Below, one piece after another: positions 34,188-45,012 of a stretch of DNA of 64,000 nucleotides (positions within the stretch are counted from its first letter, which is position 1; every line of letters begins with the position of its first letter). The DNA is taken from contig MDYQ01000102.1 of the NCBI GenBank assembly GCA_003024175.1, positions 33,366-97,365 on the forward strand. The letters are read 5' to 3'. Position numbers and translations under genes: made by a program. This stretch comes from Planoprotostelium fungivorum. Taxonomy: Eukaryota; Evosea; Variosea; Cavosteliida; Cavosteliaceae. A model generated the notes under the pieces. The model ran no database searches. It was not told the DNA's origin and saw only the letters and a program-made list of their open reading frames with translations.

Positions 34188-34352
34188 ATGCAGCGTGACT
34201 ACATCTTCCCTCCTCCTGACTCTAATCGTCCATTCATACCTCCTTATTGGTCCGAACTGGCTCGTCTTGAACCGCCTCGTCACAGACCCTTGCCATCACA
34301 TAATCATTCCCCTTATCGAGTCACCCATCACGCTCGCCGAGGCTGGTGTTGA
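34188..34352 (+). CDS. Small proline-rich ORF of effector cassette 1
   Basis: 54 residues beginning MQRDYIFPPPDSNRPFIPPY, rich in Pro, His and Arg. The same MQRD start and Pro-rich body recur at 41773-41904 in cassette 2, although the rest differs. It lies in the leader between the divergent small ORF and the effector gene. It could be an upstream ORF on the effector transcript rather than a separate gene. Confidence 0.4.
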   Translation: MQRDYIFPPPDSNRPFIPPYWSELARLEPPRHRPLPSHNHSPYRVTHHARRGWC

Positions 34353-34605
34353 GTATCCTAGATAAAGTTCTCACTCAAAACGTTCATCTCTCGTCTCCAG
34401 ATCCTTTCTGCCAGGGCGTCAGGGCTGGCTGGGCTGTTCTGCGGAAATTTTCGCTTCAGAATTTATCGAGATATCGCAAAGAGATATCATCGTATAACCG
34501 CTCGTCCCAGAGACCACGCACAGGTAGACGTTCGTAGACGTCTTATCATATCATCGCCGTCTCTCATTCATCGTAGGGTCTTCAATCTGACTTATTTCTT
34601 TTTAG

Positions 34606-34944
34606 ATCTTCGGTCCGTATCGCGCCGTATTTTCTTAGACTTCGTCTCGAGCGTCCACAGGTAACGACGCCACGCCAACGTCGGTTCATATCTTTTTCAT
34701 TCTGACTGTATTCCAGATCTTGGGTCCGTATTCCACTGTCCGTTCGAAAAGACCCTTCGAGCATTTCTCTAGGTAACAACACGCCGACCCAACGTCGGTT
34801 CGTCTTCATCTTTTCTGACGTTCATTTCAGGTTTTGAGTCCGTCTCGTCCACTGTCCATTCACCAGACACCACATTTCGAGCCAACTTACAAGGTAACAA
34901 CACAACGTCAGCGTTGGTTCATCACTACATTCTGACCCTCACAG
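34606..34944 (+). promoter_or_regulatory. Serial short 5' exons with hairpin introns upstream of effector 1
   Basis: Three related exon-intron units lie in tandem. Exons at 34606-34660, 34727-34772 and 34831-34893 begin ATCTTCGGTCCGTAT, ATCTTGGGTCCGTAT and GTTTTGAGTCCGTCT. Each is followed by an intron starting GTAACRAC and ending TTCCAG, TTTCAG or CACAG. The introns contain different but corresponding stems: CGACG..CGTCG, CCGAC..GTCGG and CAACG..CGTTG, each followed by GTTC. The last intron ends 2 bp before the effector ATG, so the units form its 5' UTR. Confidence 0.6.
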
Positions 34945-34946
34945 CC

Positions 34947-36977
34947 ATGTCTATACCCCATTATGATACTCTGGTCACTAACGTCTCAAATCTTGTCACG
35001 GGTGCACAAGGAGATCCCACAGCGGAACAGGCCACCACTTTTCTTCAGTATGGTGAGACACACAACGAATGGTGTGGTCAACAGAACCTTCTCCCAACAC
35101 TTCTTCTGCGAGCCAAAGTCATACAAGGACCTCCCGCCCAGAACGCCCCACCAGTGAGTCTTGACCCTTCTTTATTCTCTTTATTCTCGTCGCGGTGTCC
35201 CCAGGGCCTCTATGGGGCTCTACAGGCCTCTCAGGCTCTAGCTTGCATGGCGGCGGCTACAATATCTGACACACATTCATTCTATTCCTTCTTGTATTTG
35301 TACCATATTCGTACTATATTTACAGTATTCTATAGACTTCATAGCATAGGTGGAAGCGGTTTGAATATCTCTGATTGAACAATAGGTAGAAAGCTAGAAA
35401 AGAACTACACATGGCTTTCAGAAGGAGTATCACAATGGATCCCCTGCTTAATCTTCGTGAAGATACATGCAAGAAGATCGAACAACGTATGACCCAAGTA
35501 CCTGTACTCCTAATTGAAGGCCCACCATATTCTGGAAAGACCTCTCTGGTCTCCATCCTCACTAGGTATTTCAAGTCTCACAACTACAACTGTGATTTGT
35601 TCTCTTTTCTCGCACCGTGGGATCCCAGCAAGTACCCAGATGATTCAATTGTCATTGTCAATGAGGTGCAGAAGTTATACCACAACAAAGATGATCCATT
35701 TTGGGAGTGGATCAAGCGCAACAAGACTGAGAGAGGGACTCATAGAATTCTGCTTGGGAGGAGAAAATTTACGCGGTGAATAGGGCAGTTTGTTGATGAT
35801 TGAATAGTTCAGGTGAGGACTCGAGCGCTCTGTTGAATCTCTCTTATTCTGCGGGCGAGAGGTTTTTTCTGCAGGACATCCTCATGACACAAAATGAATG
35901 CAACAACATGTACAACAAGTTTACCAACTGGTCAGGAGCATCTCTCACAAAGGGTGAGTGTACATCTCAAATTGCAACTAAACCACTTGAACTGCATATG
36001 AGTTCCTCATCAACATAATAGACACATTGGGTACACCAGGTTCGTCCTAGGGACAATCCACAACAGATTCCTCCACCACGAGAAGACTATTGGTCAGTCC
36101 CAGATCCTTGAGATCATATCTTCTCCTTTAGAAGCTGCATCATTAGCGTACGAGGTTTGTTTGCCATCGTTGGAGGATATCCAGAGGTTCTACAAGGTCC
36201 TTTTGCCTGTTATTCGTGATGTATCCATACCCTACTCCCCAGAATGGAAGGATCTCATCAAGACCGGGCACTTGTCAACTTTCATTAATGAGGAGGGGGA
36301 GGTGCAATTCTCTCCTAGAGCTCTCACTGATCTAAATGCAGCAAATATGTCAGTTCTCCAGTAGTTTTGTGAGATCCATCTACATATCATTGCTGTGCAA
36401 GACCACGACCATTGAGTGGGTGATATGGAACCCGTCCCAGAGAAGAATAGAGTCTCTCATCCTAGAGATACTCTATCACATGGACATCATGGAGATTCAA
36501 CGACGTCACGCAGAAGGCAAGTTAAGCGAGTATGTCTGGCAGTTTGAATTTTATCGCTGTGCACACGCTGTTCTTCGGGGAGAGCATCGTGTGTCTTCTG
36601 AGTACCAAATTGACAAGCCAGTTGCTGTTGGCGAGAAGCGTGATAGGGGCAGTCCTCCCCGTTTGGACTTCTGGATTAACGGCACTCTGAAGTTTGGCTT
36701 TGAACTTTTAGTGGACGGTATTGGGCAAGGCAAACATGTCAGCAGATTTGAGAAAGGTGGGAGAGACAACAACATCTATTGTGTGTATAATGAATACATA
36801 AGGGGGTACCTATTATCCATTAGTGGAAGAAAAAAAATCACCAGTTGGGCTGTGATAGACTTTCGAGCGACAGACCCAGCATATCAGAGTAGGCGTTGTC
36901 CAATCATCTGGGTTCGTCATGACCTGACAGCAGGCTGTTACTCAGGTTGGTTTTTGTTTGATGTTGTGTGTAATTGA
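34947..36977 (+). CDS. Crinkler/RHS-type effector gene 1: header, P-loop NTPase and PD-(D/E)XK-like nuclease region
   Basis: CR-type effectors pair an N-terminal header with an NTPase and often a restriction-like nuclease; they act in host-pathogen or inter-genome conflict. The header exon starts MSIPHYDTLVTNVSN and splices (GTGAGT at 35155, acceptor at 35205) to GLYGALQASQAL. The next frame has the P-loop GPPYSGKTS and a Walker-B-like DDSIVIVNEVQ near 35650. The C-terminal part has WQFEFYRCAHAVL, RVSSE, PRLDFWING and FGFELLVDGIG, the pattern of the CR-associated REase domain with its Glu and Asp residues. Two joins, near 35955-36025 and near 36350, do not keep frame under any simple splice I found, so the gene may be decayed. 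It may extend past 36977 through another intron. Confidence 0.75.
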
Positions 36978-38093
36978 TATTTTACTGCAGTATGCTGGTC
37001 AGAACAACCTTTTGTTGCGTGCCCAAGTTACCCCAGGCAAGGAATGCAAAATCATCAAGATGCAATAGATAATTTTGGATGCATGCCCTACCTATTCCCG
37101 AGTTGTAGATAAAAGCACTACAATACCCCCTTTTACTCTCTGGACATCAGCAAGACACAACACAGCAAGTGTCTGTTTGCACAGATAATTTATATATATA
37201 TATAAATAAATTTATGAATGCGTAGGAATCAGCAAATGTCAAACAGCACCTAATTGATAAAGTTTTACAACCTTGATGATTTGTTATGCAGAACTGGTGA
37301 AGCAAGATGCAATTGAGAGGCAATATTGCAAAATAGATATGCTTCCCTTGTTATCTGCCATTTTGATCAGTTGACTTGGGTTTTCTGGTTGGTGTCCATC
37401 CATTTAGATCAGTAATTTTTTCACCGTGCATTTTCCAGTAGTCAGAAGAGAAGTGATCCATTGTCAACGCACTATTTCACTACTAACCAGAAAACCCAAA
37501 TCACAATGTGTTAGAAACAACTTATCTTCAATTGTTGAAATTGACTGTAATCTACATGTCCAAAACTCTTTTGATGCAGAAAATATGACTAAAAATGACA
37601 AAAATTCTCAATTACACATGCAAAACATACAGAAAAATACCCAAAAATCGAGCTGTCTGTGCACGCACAGTGGGGGGTTTTGTCAAATTTTCTATATTTT
37701 TTTGAGTATTTTTTATCTTCTATCAATTTTCTTAGTATTAACAAGACAGCGCATGCATTGTGTATTGCATCTACAATAGAGCTCACAATATTATTGGGAT
37801 AATATTCAAATTCACATCAATCACCACTGTGACCATAGTTGACCATCAGATATTGGAAAACTTCATTACATATTTCTATTTACAACCAACTATGGTGCAG
37901 TGAAATGCAAGATTGCTGTTAAATTAAAAAAAGACAGTTATTGGTTGCAAAAAAAGGGTACTATTTTTTTGAGCTATTAAGTTTGTATGTTCTTGTTTTT
38001 TCTCAATGGTCTGATCTGTGTAAATAAGGGGTATGCTGAGAGCTGCTACAATGGGTCTGAACCAGCTCAATGAACAAACCTAAGAAATAGTTC
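36978..38093. other. AT-rich spacer with repeat fragments
   Basis: No gene is supported. It contains a TA-rich run (37190-37215), a fragment shared with 48350-48670 (CAGCAAATG, then TTTGTTATGCAGAA) at 37230-37300, and near 37985-38015 the phrase TTCTTGTTTTTTCTCAATGG, shared with 57860, 48295 (-) and 48560 (-). These look like remnants of an AT-rich transposon. Confidence 0.5.
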
Positions 38094-38938
38094 TTGGGAT
38101 GTCATACACCTCCTGAGGTATTTCAAAAATGTGTTGAACAGTATGACAATCCAGATGCTAAATATGATCAGTATAAGATTGTACCATATAGTGGATTGAG
38201 AAATTCAGTATATGAGAAAGAATTGAATGCTGGACATACAAACAGAGCAACAGTATTAAGACCACCTCCTGGAATGAAGATTCAACATTTATCTAAGGGT
38301 ATCAGAGAGTATTTGAGTAGGAACCCTGCAGATTTCAAAGATTACGTTGATGAGATATCAGCTGAAACAAAGTATCTCAGCACTATAAGCAGATTAGTGA
38401 AGAAAGAATGGTCCAGATGCAAGGAACAGAATCAGGAGAAGAATTCTGCAGGCTGCAGAGAACTCAGCAGATATTACAGATGAAGATGTAGATATTGAAA
38501 ATGAGTAAACTAGTCCACAAAGCATTGTAGACTGTTTAAAGCTTAGGATACAGAATACAAAGATTAGAGGCAAGAAGTGTGAACTGAATGAAGAATCTGA
38601 TAATCTAAGGGGATTATTTGAGAAGGAGCTAGCATCATACAATATCAAGAAGCAGTGTATGAAGATGAACAACAAGAGATATGAAGAAAGGCTACAGGAT
38701 TTGATAGAAGAAAAAGAGAAAGAGCACAAGGCAGAAGTGAAAAGGGTACAAATAGAATGCAAAAACAAGACAATGTCTTTGAAGGTTCAGCTGGAAGAGA
38801 CGCAAAAGGAATTGGAAAATAAGATTGAGTTTATCAGAAAACAAATGGTTGAAATCCGAGCGTTCAACAAGAGATTGGATCAAATGGACCAAACTGAGAA
38901 GCACCATCACTGCACCTCAGAAAAGGCAGGACGCTAAA
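38094..38938 (+). pseudogene. Repeat-borne coiled-coil gene, copy 1 (frame-shifted)
   Basis: The first part reads VFQKCVEQYDNPDAKYDQYK and YVDEISAETKYLSTISRLVK. One base later the frame changes: the continuation that matches copy 3 (58073-58312), PDARNRIRRRILQAAE, lies in another frame, so this copy carries a frameshift near 38405. The downstream half is a coiled coil (NNKRYEERLQDLIEEKEKEH and ELENKIEFIRKQMVEIRAFN). It resembles 45590-46070. No known transposase or host family is recognised. Confidence 0.55.
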
Positions 38939-39167
38939 TCAAATCTGAACATGTAGCTCTCCATCTGTGTGGAATGGATGACTTTGTGATTTCACCTCTA
39001 TTTTTTTGCAGTCATTTGGAGCCCTGTAGAGGTCCTGGAGACACTGCAACAAAAAATATGGAGAATAAAGATTGGGACTCACTGTGAGAGAGGAACCAAA
39101 GTAAGTTGATGACGCGTTTGAAAGAAAGACTAGAACAATTCAGCAAACAACAGAGCAAAGACCGGAA

Positions 39168-39320
39168 AAGAAACCTGACTTCTTGAACATGGATGGCAAT
39201 GACGTAACAAGAGCTGTGACATATTAGAGGACTACCTGTTTGCGAGCAAGACCTCAGGAAATTGAAGCAGGATCAGATCACAACAGTTGCAAGTGCGGTT
39301 TGCAGATGCAAATTCCAAAA
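39168..39320 (+). repeat. Interspersed repeat R4 (copy a)
   Basis: Matches 63573-63725: AGAAACCTGACTTSTTGAACATGG, GAGCTGTGACRTATT, AGACCTCAGGAAATTGAAGC and GTTTGCAGATGCRAATTC are shared. In the second place it follows a hAT terminal repeat and precedes R1. No coding frame is supported. Confidence 0.7.
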
Positions 39321-39346
39321 AAAAAATTTACGAGAAACAGCCAAAG

Positions 39347-40811
39347 CTAGATCTCATCTCCAACATTGAGGCAGGTCTCTTCATGAGCAGTTTGTCCATC
39401 TACAGTGATGGAACCTTCAGAGTATATTGTTCCTTTGATTGAAGCATCTTGGAAGATGCAGCTGTCCAAGAAGATCTGATCTCCTCTCAGGAAGATGATC
39501 ATGTGATGGCTGGAGTGTAAGACATTGTTTGAGTGTATCTGAACTAGCTTTCTTGGCAAGAAACTGGGATATTGAAATAATCTGAACTGGGTGCAAGATA
39601 TCTAACAGCAAAGAGAATGCAGTTGTCATCATCATCTAGTTGTTCCACTTTGATGTTCTTGGATAAAATATCTCATTATTTGGAATATTGAGAGCAAAAT
39701 CTGTTTCTGTCCAGCTCTTCATGGGGATGAGAGGATTTGTCCCTGACCCAACAAAAAATGGTCCTGCCAGGGTTGAATTTATTGTGCTCATTATTCTACA
39801 TCTGCCCACCAGAGCCATAAACACACAATTGATTGAAGTTCTGGCAGACATCCAACCATGACAGGATATTACTAGGTACCCTTTTCATCTTGAGCTCTTC
39901 AACAAGCCAAACCTTCTCTCAAGAATCTTCATCCATGCATCTGCCTCTGTTTTGTCTGTTGAAAGAAATAGCTTGAGGTGATGTGCACTAACTGGCAGCA
40001 GACACCAAACTTCATGAGTTCTGTAGAGATGGATATTTATGCTACCTGCCTCCACTGATTTTGTTGTCAGTGTAACTTTTCTTTCCAATTGATGAAGCAC
40101 TGTAGTTGCTTGCAGTAAATGCAAGGAGTCTAAGATGTGTTCAACTTTGTTGGGTGTTGGCAAAAAAGGTGCTAATTTTTTTATTGTATATTGTTGTTAT
40201 TTCTCAATGGTCCAATATATCTTTCTCACAGAAACACAAAATTATATACCATTTTTAAATGACAAAAAAGAGGAAGTAGAATCTGACTTGTTCTCAGTCT
40301 CTGTTTGCAGGCTTTTCTGGATTTGCCAGAATACTATCAACAGTGCTCTCTCAAAGAGGAAGACTGTTTTATAGTAAAAGTGACAGGGGAAATACTATAG
40401 ATGAAGACAATTCTTCCCCTTTGGTGTGGTTTGGTATTGATATGTGTCAAGGCCAATTGTCCAAATGAACAACTCACCCTCTGCACACAAGTGTTCCCAA
40501 TGAAATTGATTTATTTGGTCCTTATGGGAACCTTTGTTCATACCATTGCTTGCATCAGGTCCTATTGAGAATACAGCAACTGTCTTCATTAGTGCACATG
40601 AAGTCATGAATAAACATCATGAAGCCCACATTCTCCCCCCCCCCCCCAGAAGATTTGCATGAATGCAATCTCCAACTATAGTACCATTGCAATATTTTAA
40701 GAAGCTCCTTGTTGAAAAATCATTGACAACAGTTGTAACTTCCATCATCAACTGCAGTACTTCAATGACAGTGATAACGACATGATTATTGTAGTCATTG
40801 CTCTTTAACAA
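39347..40811 (-). other. Cluster of short unrecognised frames on the minus strand
   Basis: Five consecutive minus-strand frames (40811-40617, 40607-40395, 40163-39885, 39851-39636, 39559-39347) have protein-like composition, for example IEVLQLMMEVTTVVND, NQFHWEHLCAEGELFIWTI, HILDSLHLLQATTVLHQLER and SINIHLYRTHEVWCLLPVS. They could be exons or eroded pieces of one gene carried by a mobile element. No family is recognised, and an 11-base C run (40637-40648) interrupts the first. Confidence 0.3.
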
Positions 40812-40892
40812 GATAAAGAGTTTTAGGTGGAGGAGAAAGAAACCCTGGTTGGACTGATCCTTCTGTAATGGCTTTCATCATAGTAAAAGGGG

Positions 40893-41095
40893 GTATTTGT
40901 GGTGTATGGTCACCACATAAGAACCAAACAGTTCAATGAGTCTCTGTTTATAAAGAATGATAATAAACCAAAGAAAGCCAAGGTGTTCCTTTTCAATGAA
41001 CATGCATTGAATGTGTTTCTTGGTTGCTGAGTTTTCACTGACTTTTCTCCAAGTTTTCCAATTAGTCAATGATGTCAAATGTTAGGCACAACAGT
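40893..41095 (-). repeat. Interspersed repeat R2 (copy a)
   Basis: About 200 bp shared with 49238-49440 (-), 55441-55645 (+) and 57885-58008 (+), and partly with 47690-47805 (-). Landmarks are GTGGTGTATGGTCACCACAT, AACCAAACAGTTCAATGAGT and TTTCTTGGTTGCTGAG. It directly abuts R1 at 41097. Confidence 0.85.
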
Positions 41096-41096
41096 A

Positions 41097-41290
41097 TTAT
41101 CCATTTCTCTACAACTCTCCTCGCACTGAATGCTCACCTCCTGTGTTCTGTTTGGTAATCCTCTGCAAAACATTTGTAAGCATTTGTGTGCTCTGTACTT
41201 GCTTTAAGCAGTCTGGGTGGAAATCTATGCACTCACTCAAATCATACAAAAGACACAAGGAGACAAAAAGCAGCTGCTTATAAATAGACT
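41097..41290 (-). repeat. Interspersed repeat R1 (copy c), left edge of effector cassette 2
   Basis: Same landmarks and orientation as 33455-33660: TTTGCAGAGGATTACCAAAC, GATTTGAGTGAGTGCA and the CTATTTATAAG box, followed on the other side by the small minus-strand ORF. Its presence at the same place in both cassettes shows that R1 and the small ORF moved together. Confidence 0.8.
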
Positions 41291-41337
41291 GAGTTGAAAC
41301 GGGTACGTACAATTTATTTGTGCTCCACCGCACTTCT

Positions 41338-41613
41338 CTATTTGCTCACAGTGGACCTGTTCGGCTTTTCCCATAGATAGTTGTAGGAAACAGAATAACC
41401 TGGACCTGTGGCCTTCCAACGGCTGTTGTCTGCCACATATTTGTTGTCTGTGGTTGGAGTTCCATTAGGAAGAGAGTGACCGCCTACTTTTTCAGACATG
41501 CCTAGCTTGAGGTGTTTGTGTGTTTGGTTGAAAATGAACATTTCCTCACTCAGATCAATAAATTCCCTCTTCCTTGCTTCTGCCATGAGATCGTCATGAG
41601 GGCACTCTGCCAC
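41338..41613 (-). CDS. Small conserved ORF of effector cassette 2
   Basis: A 91-residue frame starting MAECPHDDLMAEARKREF and containing MSEKVGGHSLPNGTPTTDNK, GPGYSVSYNYL and a terminal STVSK. The shared core with the 33710-33925 frame is about 50 residues. Differences keep the reading frame, which favours protein coding. It is divergent from effector gene 2. The function is unknown; composition (Gly, Asn, Thr, Tyr) gives no membrane or signal segment. Confidence 0.55.
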   Translation of the reverse strand: MAECPHDDLMAEARKREFIDLSEEMFIFNQTHKHLKLGMSEKVGGHSLPNGTPTTDNKYVADNSRWKATGPGYSVSYNYLWEKPNRSTVSK

Positions 41614-41772
41614 AAGTGATTTTAACAGACGGAGTGAAGTTATAATTCCGTTTCACAAGAATGGCAGTCGTGCTTCAGATCATGCATGAGATGGTTCGCT
41701 TTTTGTTTCGCTGAAACCAAGGGAAAAAAACAAGATGCGTTACATCCCTATAAGCAACCACCAGATACAGTC

Positions 41773-41904
41773 ATGCAGCGTGACGATCACCCCAACATAC
41801 CTCCTCATTTCCCCAACTGGCCTCGTCCTACACCTTATCCTTCAGTATCACCTAGTAGACCTCCTGTTCCTGGTCCGACAAATCCTTCTCCATATGGAGG
41901 CTAG
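41773..41904 (+). CDS. Small proline-rich ORF of effector cassette 2
   Basis: 43 residues starting MQRDDHPNIPPHFPNWPRPT, with about one-third proline and ending TNPSPYGG. It shares the start and position with 34188-34352 but not the later sequence. Downstream the leader has partial tandem copies (41640-41720 and 42000-42110) and the GGCTGGGCTGTT phrase of cassette 1. Confidence 0.4.
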   Translation: MQRDDHPNIPPHFPNWPRPTPYPSVSPSRPPVPGPTNPSPYGG

Positions 41905-42664
41905 TCTTGAGTATCCTAGATAAACTCCTCACTCAAAACGTTCATCTCTCGTCTCCAGATCCTTTCTGCCAGGGCGTCAGGGCTAGACAGAGTCAAGTTA
42001 TAACTCCGTTTCACATGAATGGCGGTCGTGCGTGATAGCGGTCCCACCATCACGTGATCCTCAGGTCATGAGATGATTCGCTTTTGTTCTTTGAAACCAA
42101 GGGAAAATGCAGATGCGTTACATACCTTGAAGCCTCCAAATTACAGCACCGTTCCTTATCTCCCCTCTGATCTTCTCCTCATACACATTCTCGTCCTGCT
42201 CCCCGTATTAGTGAGGATAGTCTTGAGTCCCTTAGATAAAGTCCTCTTCTAAATAGTTGGGCGGTCTTCTGTTTCTGGCCCGATATCGTACGACATCACT
42301 CACCCCTCCCACACTTGAGCTCACCACCTCCACACGAGATTTTAGTGTGGGCTGGGCTGTTTCTCGAACTTTTTGTTTCCGGAATTTATCGCGATATCGT
42401 AAAAAGATATCATACATAACACAGAGTGACACACACCGGCCACAATTCAAGCTATCCACGAGGTAATAATATACGCCTCAATCAGACGCCTGTGTCTATA
42501 TAGACGTATTGTGTGTTTACATTTTCTGACCGTCGCATCAGATCTCGTCCCTATTCCTGTCGCCACCTCGAACATTCTCAAGGTAATTTCATACGCTCGA
42601 GCTGAACGCTTGGCCTCTCGGTTTGCGTTGGTTCATCTTCATCGTTCTGACTCCTCGGTAGAAG

Positions 42665-45012
42665 ATGACGGATCCCAATTTACCCACCATGCGAACTCGC
42701 ATCAACGGTCTCGCCCTAACTCTGGCCGAGAAGTCCTGGGCTCAGAAGGAGCTGGATGCCCACCCAGACCTGGCGACCACGTGGACCCCTGAGACAGATG
42801 TTAATTTGATAGCTTTCATCAAGCAATCTGCCACCCAGTCCGCCCCACCTGGTGAGTGTCGACCCTTCTTTATTCTCTTTATATTCTCTCTGTTCTCGTT
42901 GTGGTGTCTCTAGGGCCTCTATGGGGCTCTCCAGGCCTCTCAGGCTCTATCTCACACAAAGCAGGCCTTGAAGGGTTTTTGGCTGCTTAATCACTTCTCA
43001 AGTTTGGTAGGTTTTGAAGTGCCATCAAAACTTGCAAGCTGGCATAACTCTCTGCCACCTAGGAACATGAACCTACCAATTGAAGACCGCCAGGATACGA
43101 TCAAGGCACTTTTCAGCATTGTGAAGAACAACTGGAAGAACCGATTGGAGTCAGTGAAGCAGAAGCACACACTGGGATATCTCTGTGGACTTGCAGGAAT
43201 CGGTAAAACTACTATGCTATCCATTTTGAAAGCACATATGCAGGCACTGGCCGAAGGAGTGAGTGACGCGCCAATTGTATTTTTCTGATGCACCAAAGGA
43301 ACTAGACGAAGAGTTTAAGGAGTCAATCCGTGACTCTGTATACATCACTATCAGTCTTGGGAATGGAGACTCTTGGGAAGGAGAAGAATTTGACAATCTT
43401 ATTGCGTCAAGAATGTTCATACGCTTCAGTCAAGGCTGCTCCTGGGCAACGCGCAACAATGGTACATTATCTGCCAGATCCTTTGGGACTGTTGATGTAT
43501 ACAAATGTATTGGGGCTACCATTGAGAAGTCAAGCGGATGGAGAGCTGTCTTCATCATGGTAGATGACTGCCAATTTATCAGCCCCTCCCAACAACACCT
43601 GAGATCCTTTGCACATATCATCTGTCGGCTCATGACAGAACAGATCTCAAAAGAGGACCCAACAACCATCACAGCACACTTCAAGACGTACATCATACCC
43701 ATCTTTGCCGGAACCCTCCTTCCAGAGCAAGTCCGATTCTTCGCCACTATCAGCGACTTTACAACAGAAGATATACAGCTACCACTCTTATCTGCTGACC
43801 ATGCTCTGGGAATCTGTCACAAGCTCCAGACCATCAAGAGCCACCCTGCACTTCAGGACTCAAAGGTTCAGACACTCATCAAGCAGTATGGGGTAATACC
43901 AAGAATGCTGGAAGCAATGATCTTTGTGCTTGAAGAGTACCCCACTGAAACAAGACCTGATATCCTTGAGAGATTTTTTGAGATAGAGTTTGCCAACGTG
44001 TATAAGGTATGTTCCTCTGATTGTCAAATGAATAATGAAATGAATCCAGCCAAAACAAATTCTGAGCTCATTTGGAGAGGATGGGAAGCAATTAGTACTG
44101 TACAGTCTTGCTAATGTCTCACTGTCACAATTAGAAGAAGGGAGTAGAATGAGAGAAAAGATGCGGGACTTCTCATTTAAAGGGTGTTTGCACTTGGACG
44201 ATGGACACATCACTGTACCGCACCACGTGCTCAGTCTTGCTATCAAGGAGTACAGAATTCCCTTCACAATGCACAAAATCAGCGACAAGGTCCACTGGCA
44301 GAATTTTGAAAAGGTGCAGGATTGTACAGAATGATTTTGATGATATTTCAGGTCATCTGTGAATATCAGTCTATCCGCCATCATGTGATGAGATGTGCTG
44401 GTCGATCAGTCTCTATACCAGGTGCAATTTCAGCAGCTCCATACTCTGCCCAGAAGTACCCAATAATTCCCAATATTATACAGTACGATCAACGCCAGTG
44501 TGTCACAAGGAAGCCTCACACTTATAATCCTGAACGAGAAGTTGTGGGTGGCTTTTTGCATCCTCCTCCCAATGGTACCTTCCTCTGCTTTCCAGGCAAT
44601 CCAGTGTTTGATATACGTATCTGCACAACTGATGAAGCAGGATGCCACCTGATTTGGGAACAGCTTTGGCATGAAGGTGAGATTTATTTCATTCACTACT
44701 ACATGACTGACTGATATGCATGAAGAATTAGACACTAGAGCAGAGGATAAAGTGACAACTACAATGATTGAGAAATGGTACACTCAAGCCAAAGGGGTAA
44801 CAAGAGGAAGTGAATTCAACAATCCTCCGCTCCTGGTATATATCACCAACCACAAGCTAGATCCCTATCTGTCACAAAGAACCCTTGCCAAATTCCTTGA
44901 GAATCGACCTGACCTTGCAATCATCACTAGAGACCAACTTGCTGATTTCCTGCCCCCCTGCATTCTCCATGTTGTGCTCAGTGCTGATGAAGGAAGGAAT
45001 ACCTTAGGTTGA
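42665..45012 (+). CDS. Crinkler/RHS-type effector gene 2: header and P-loop NTPase
   Basis: The header starts MTDPNLPTMRTRINGLALTL and its intron (42852-42913) leads to GLYGALQASQAL, the same junction as gene 1, with one base difference that leaves the phase uncertain. The NTPase has the P-loop GLAGIGKTTMLSIL, SVYITISLGNGDSW, the Walker-B-like FIMVDDCQFIS and IPIFAGTLLPEQVRFF. These blocks match the CR/RHS-type NTPases of oomycetes, chytrids and trypanosomes. C-terminal exons continue (FKGCLHLDDGHITVPHHV; PPLLVYITNHKLDP; LPPCILHVVLSADEG) to the stop at 45010-45012. Introns near 43261-43300 (40 nt), 44008-44080, 44315-44351 and 44677-44725 keep the frame. The C-terminal region is not the nuclease of gene 1. 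Confidence 0.75.

Noticed and set aside
40637-40648. C homopolymer as a regulatory element
   Set aside because: A single run in repeat-derived DNA; likely slippage or sequencing noise.
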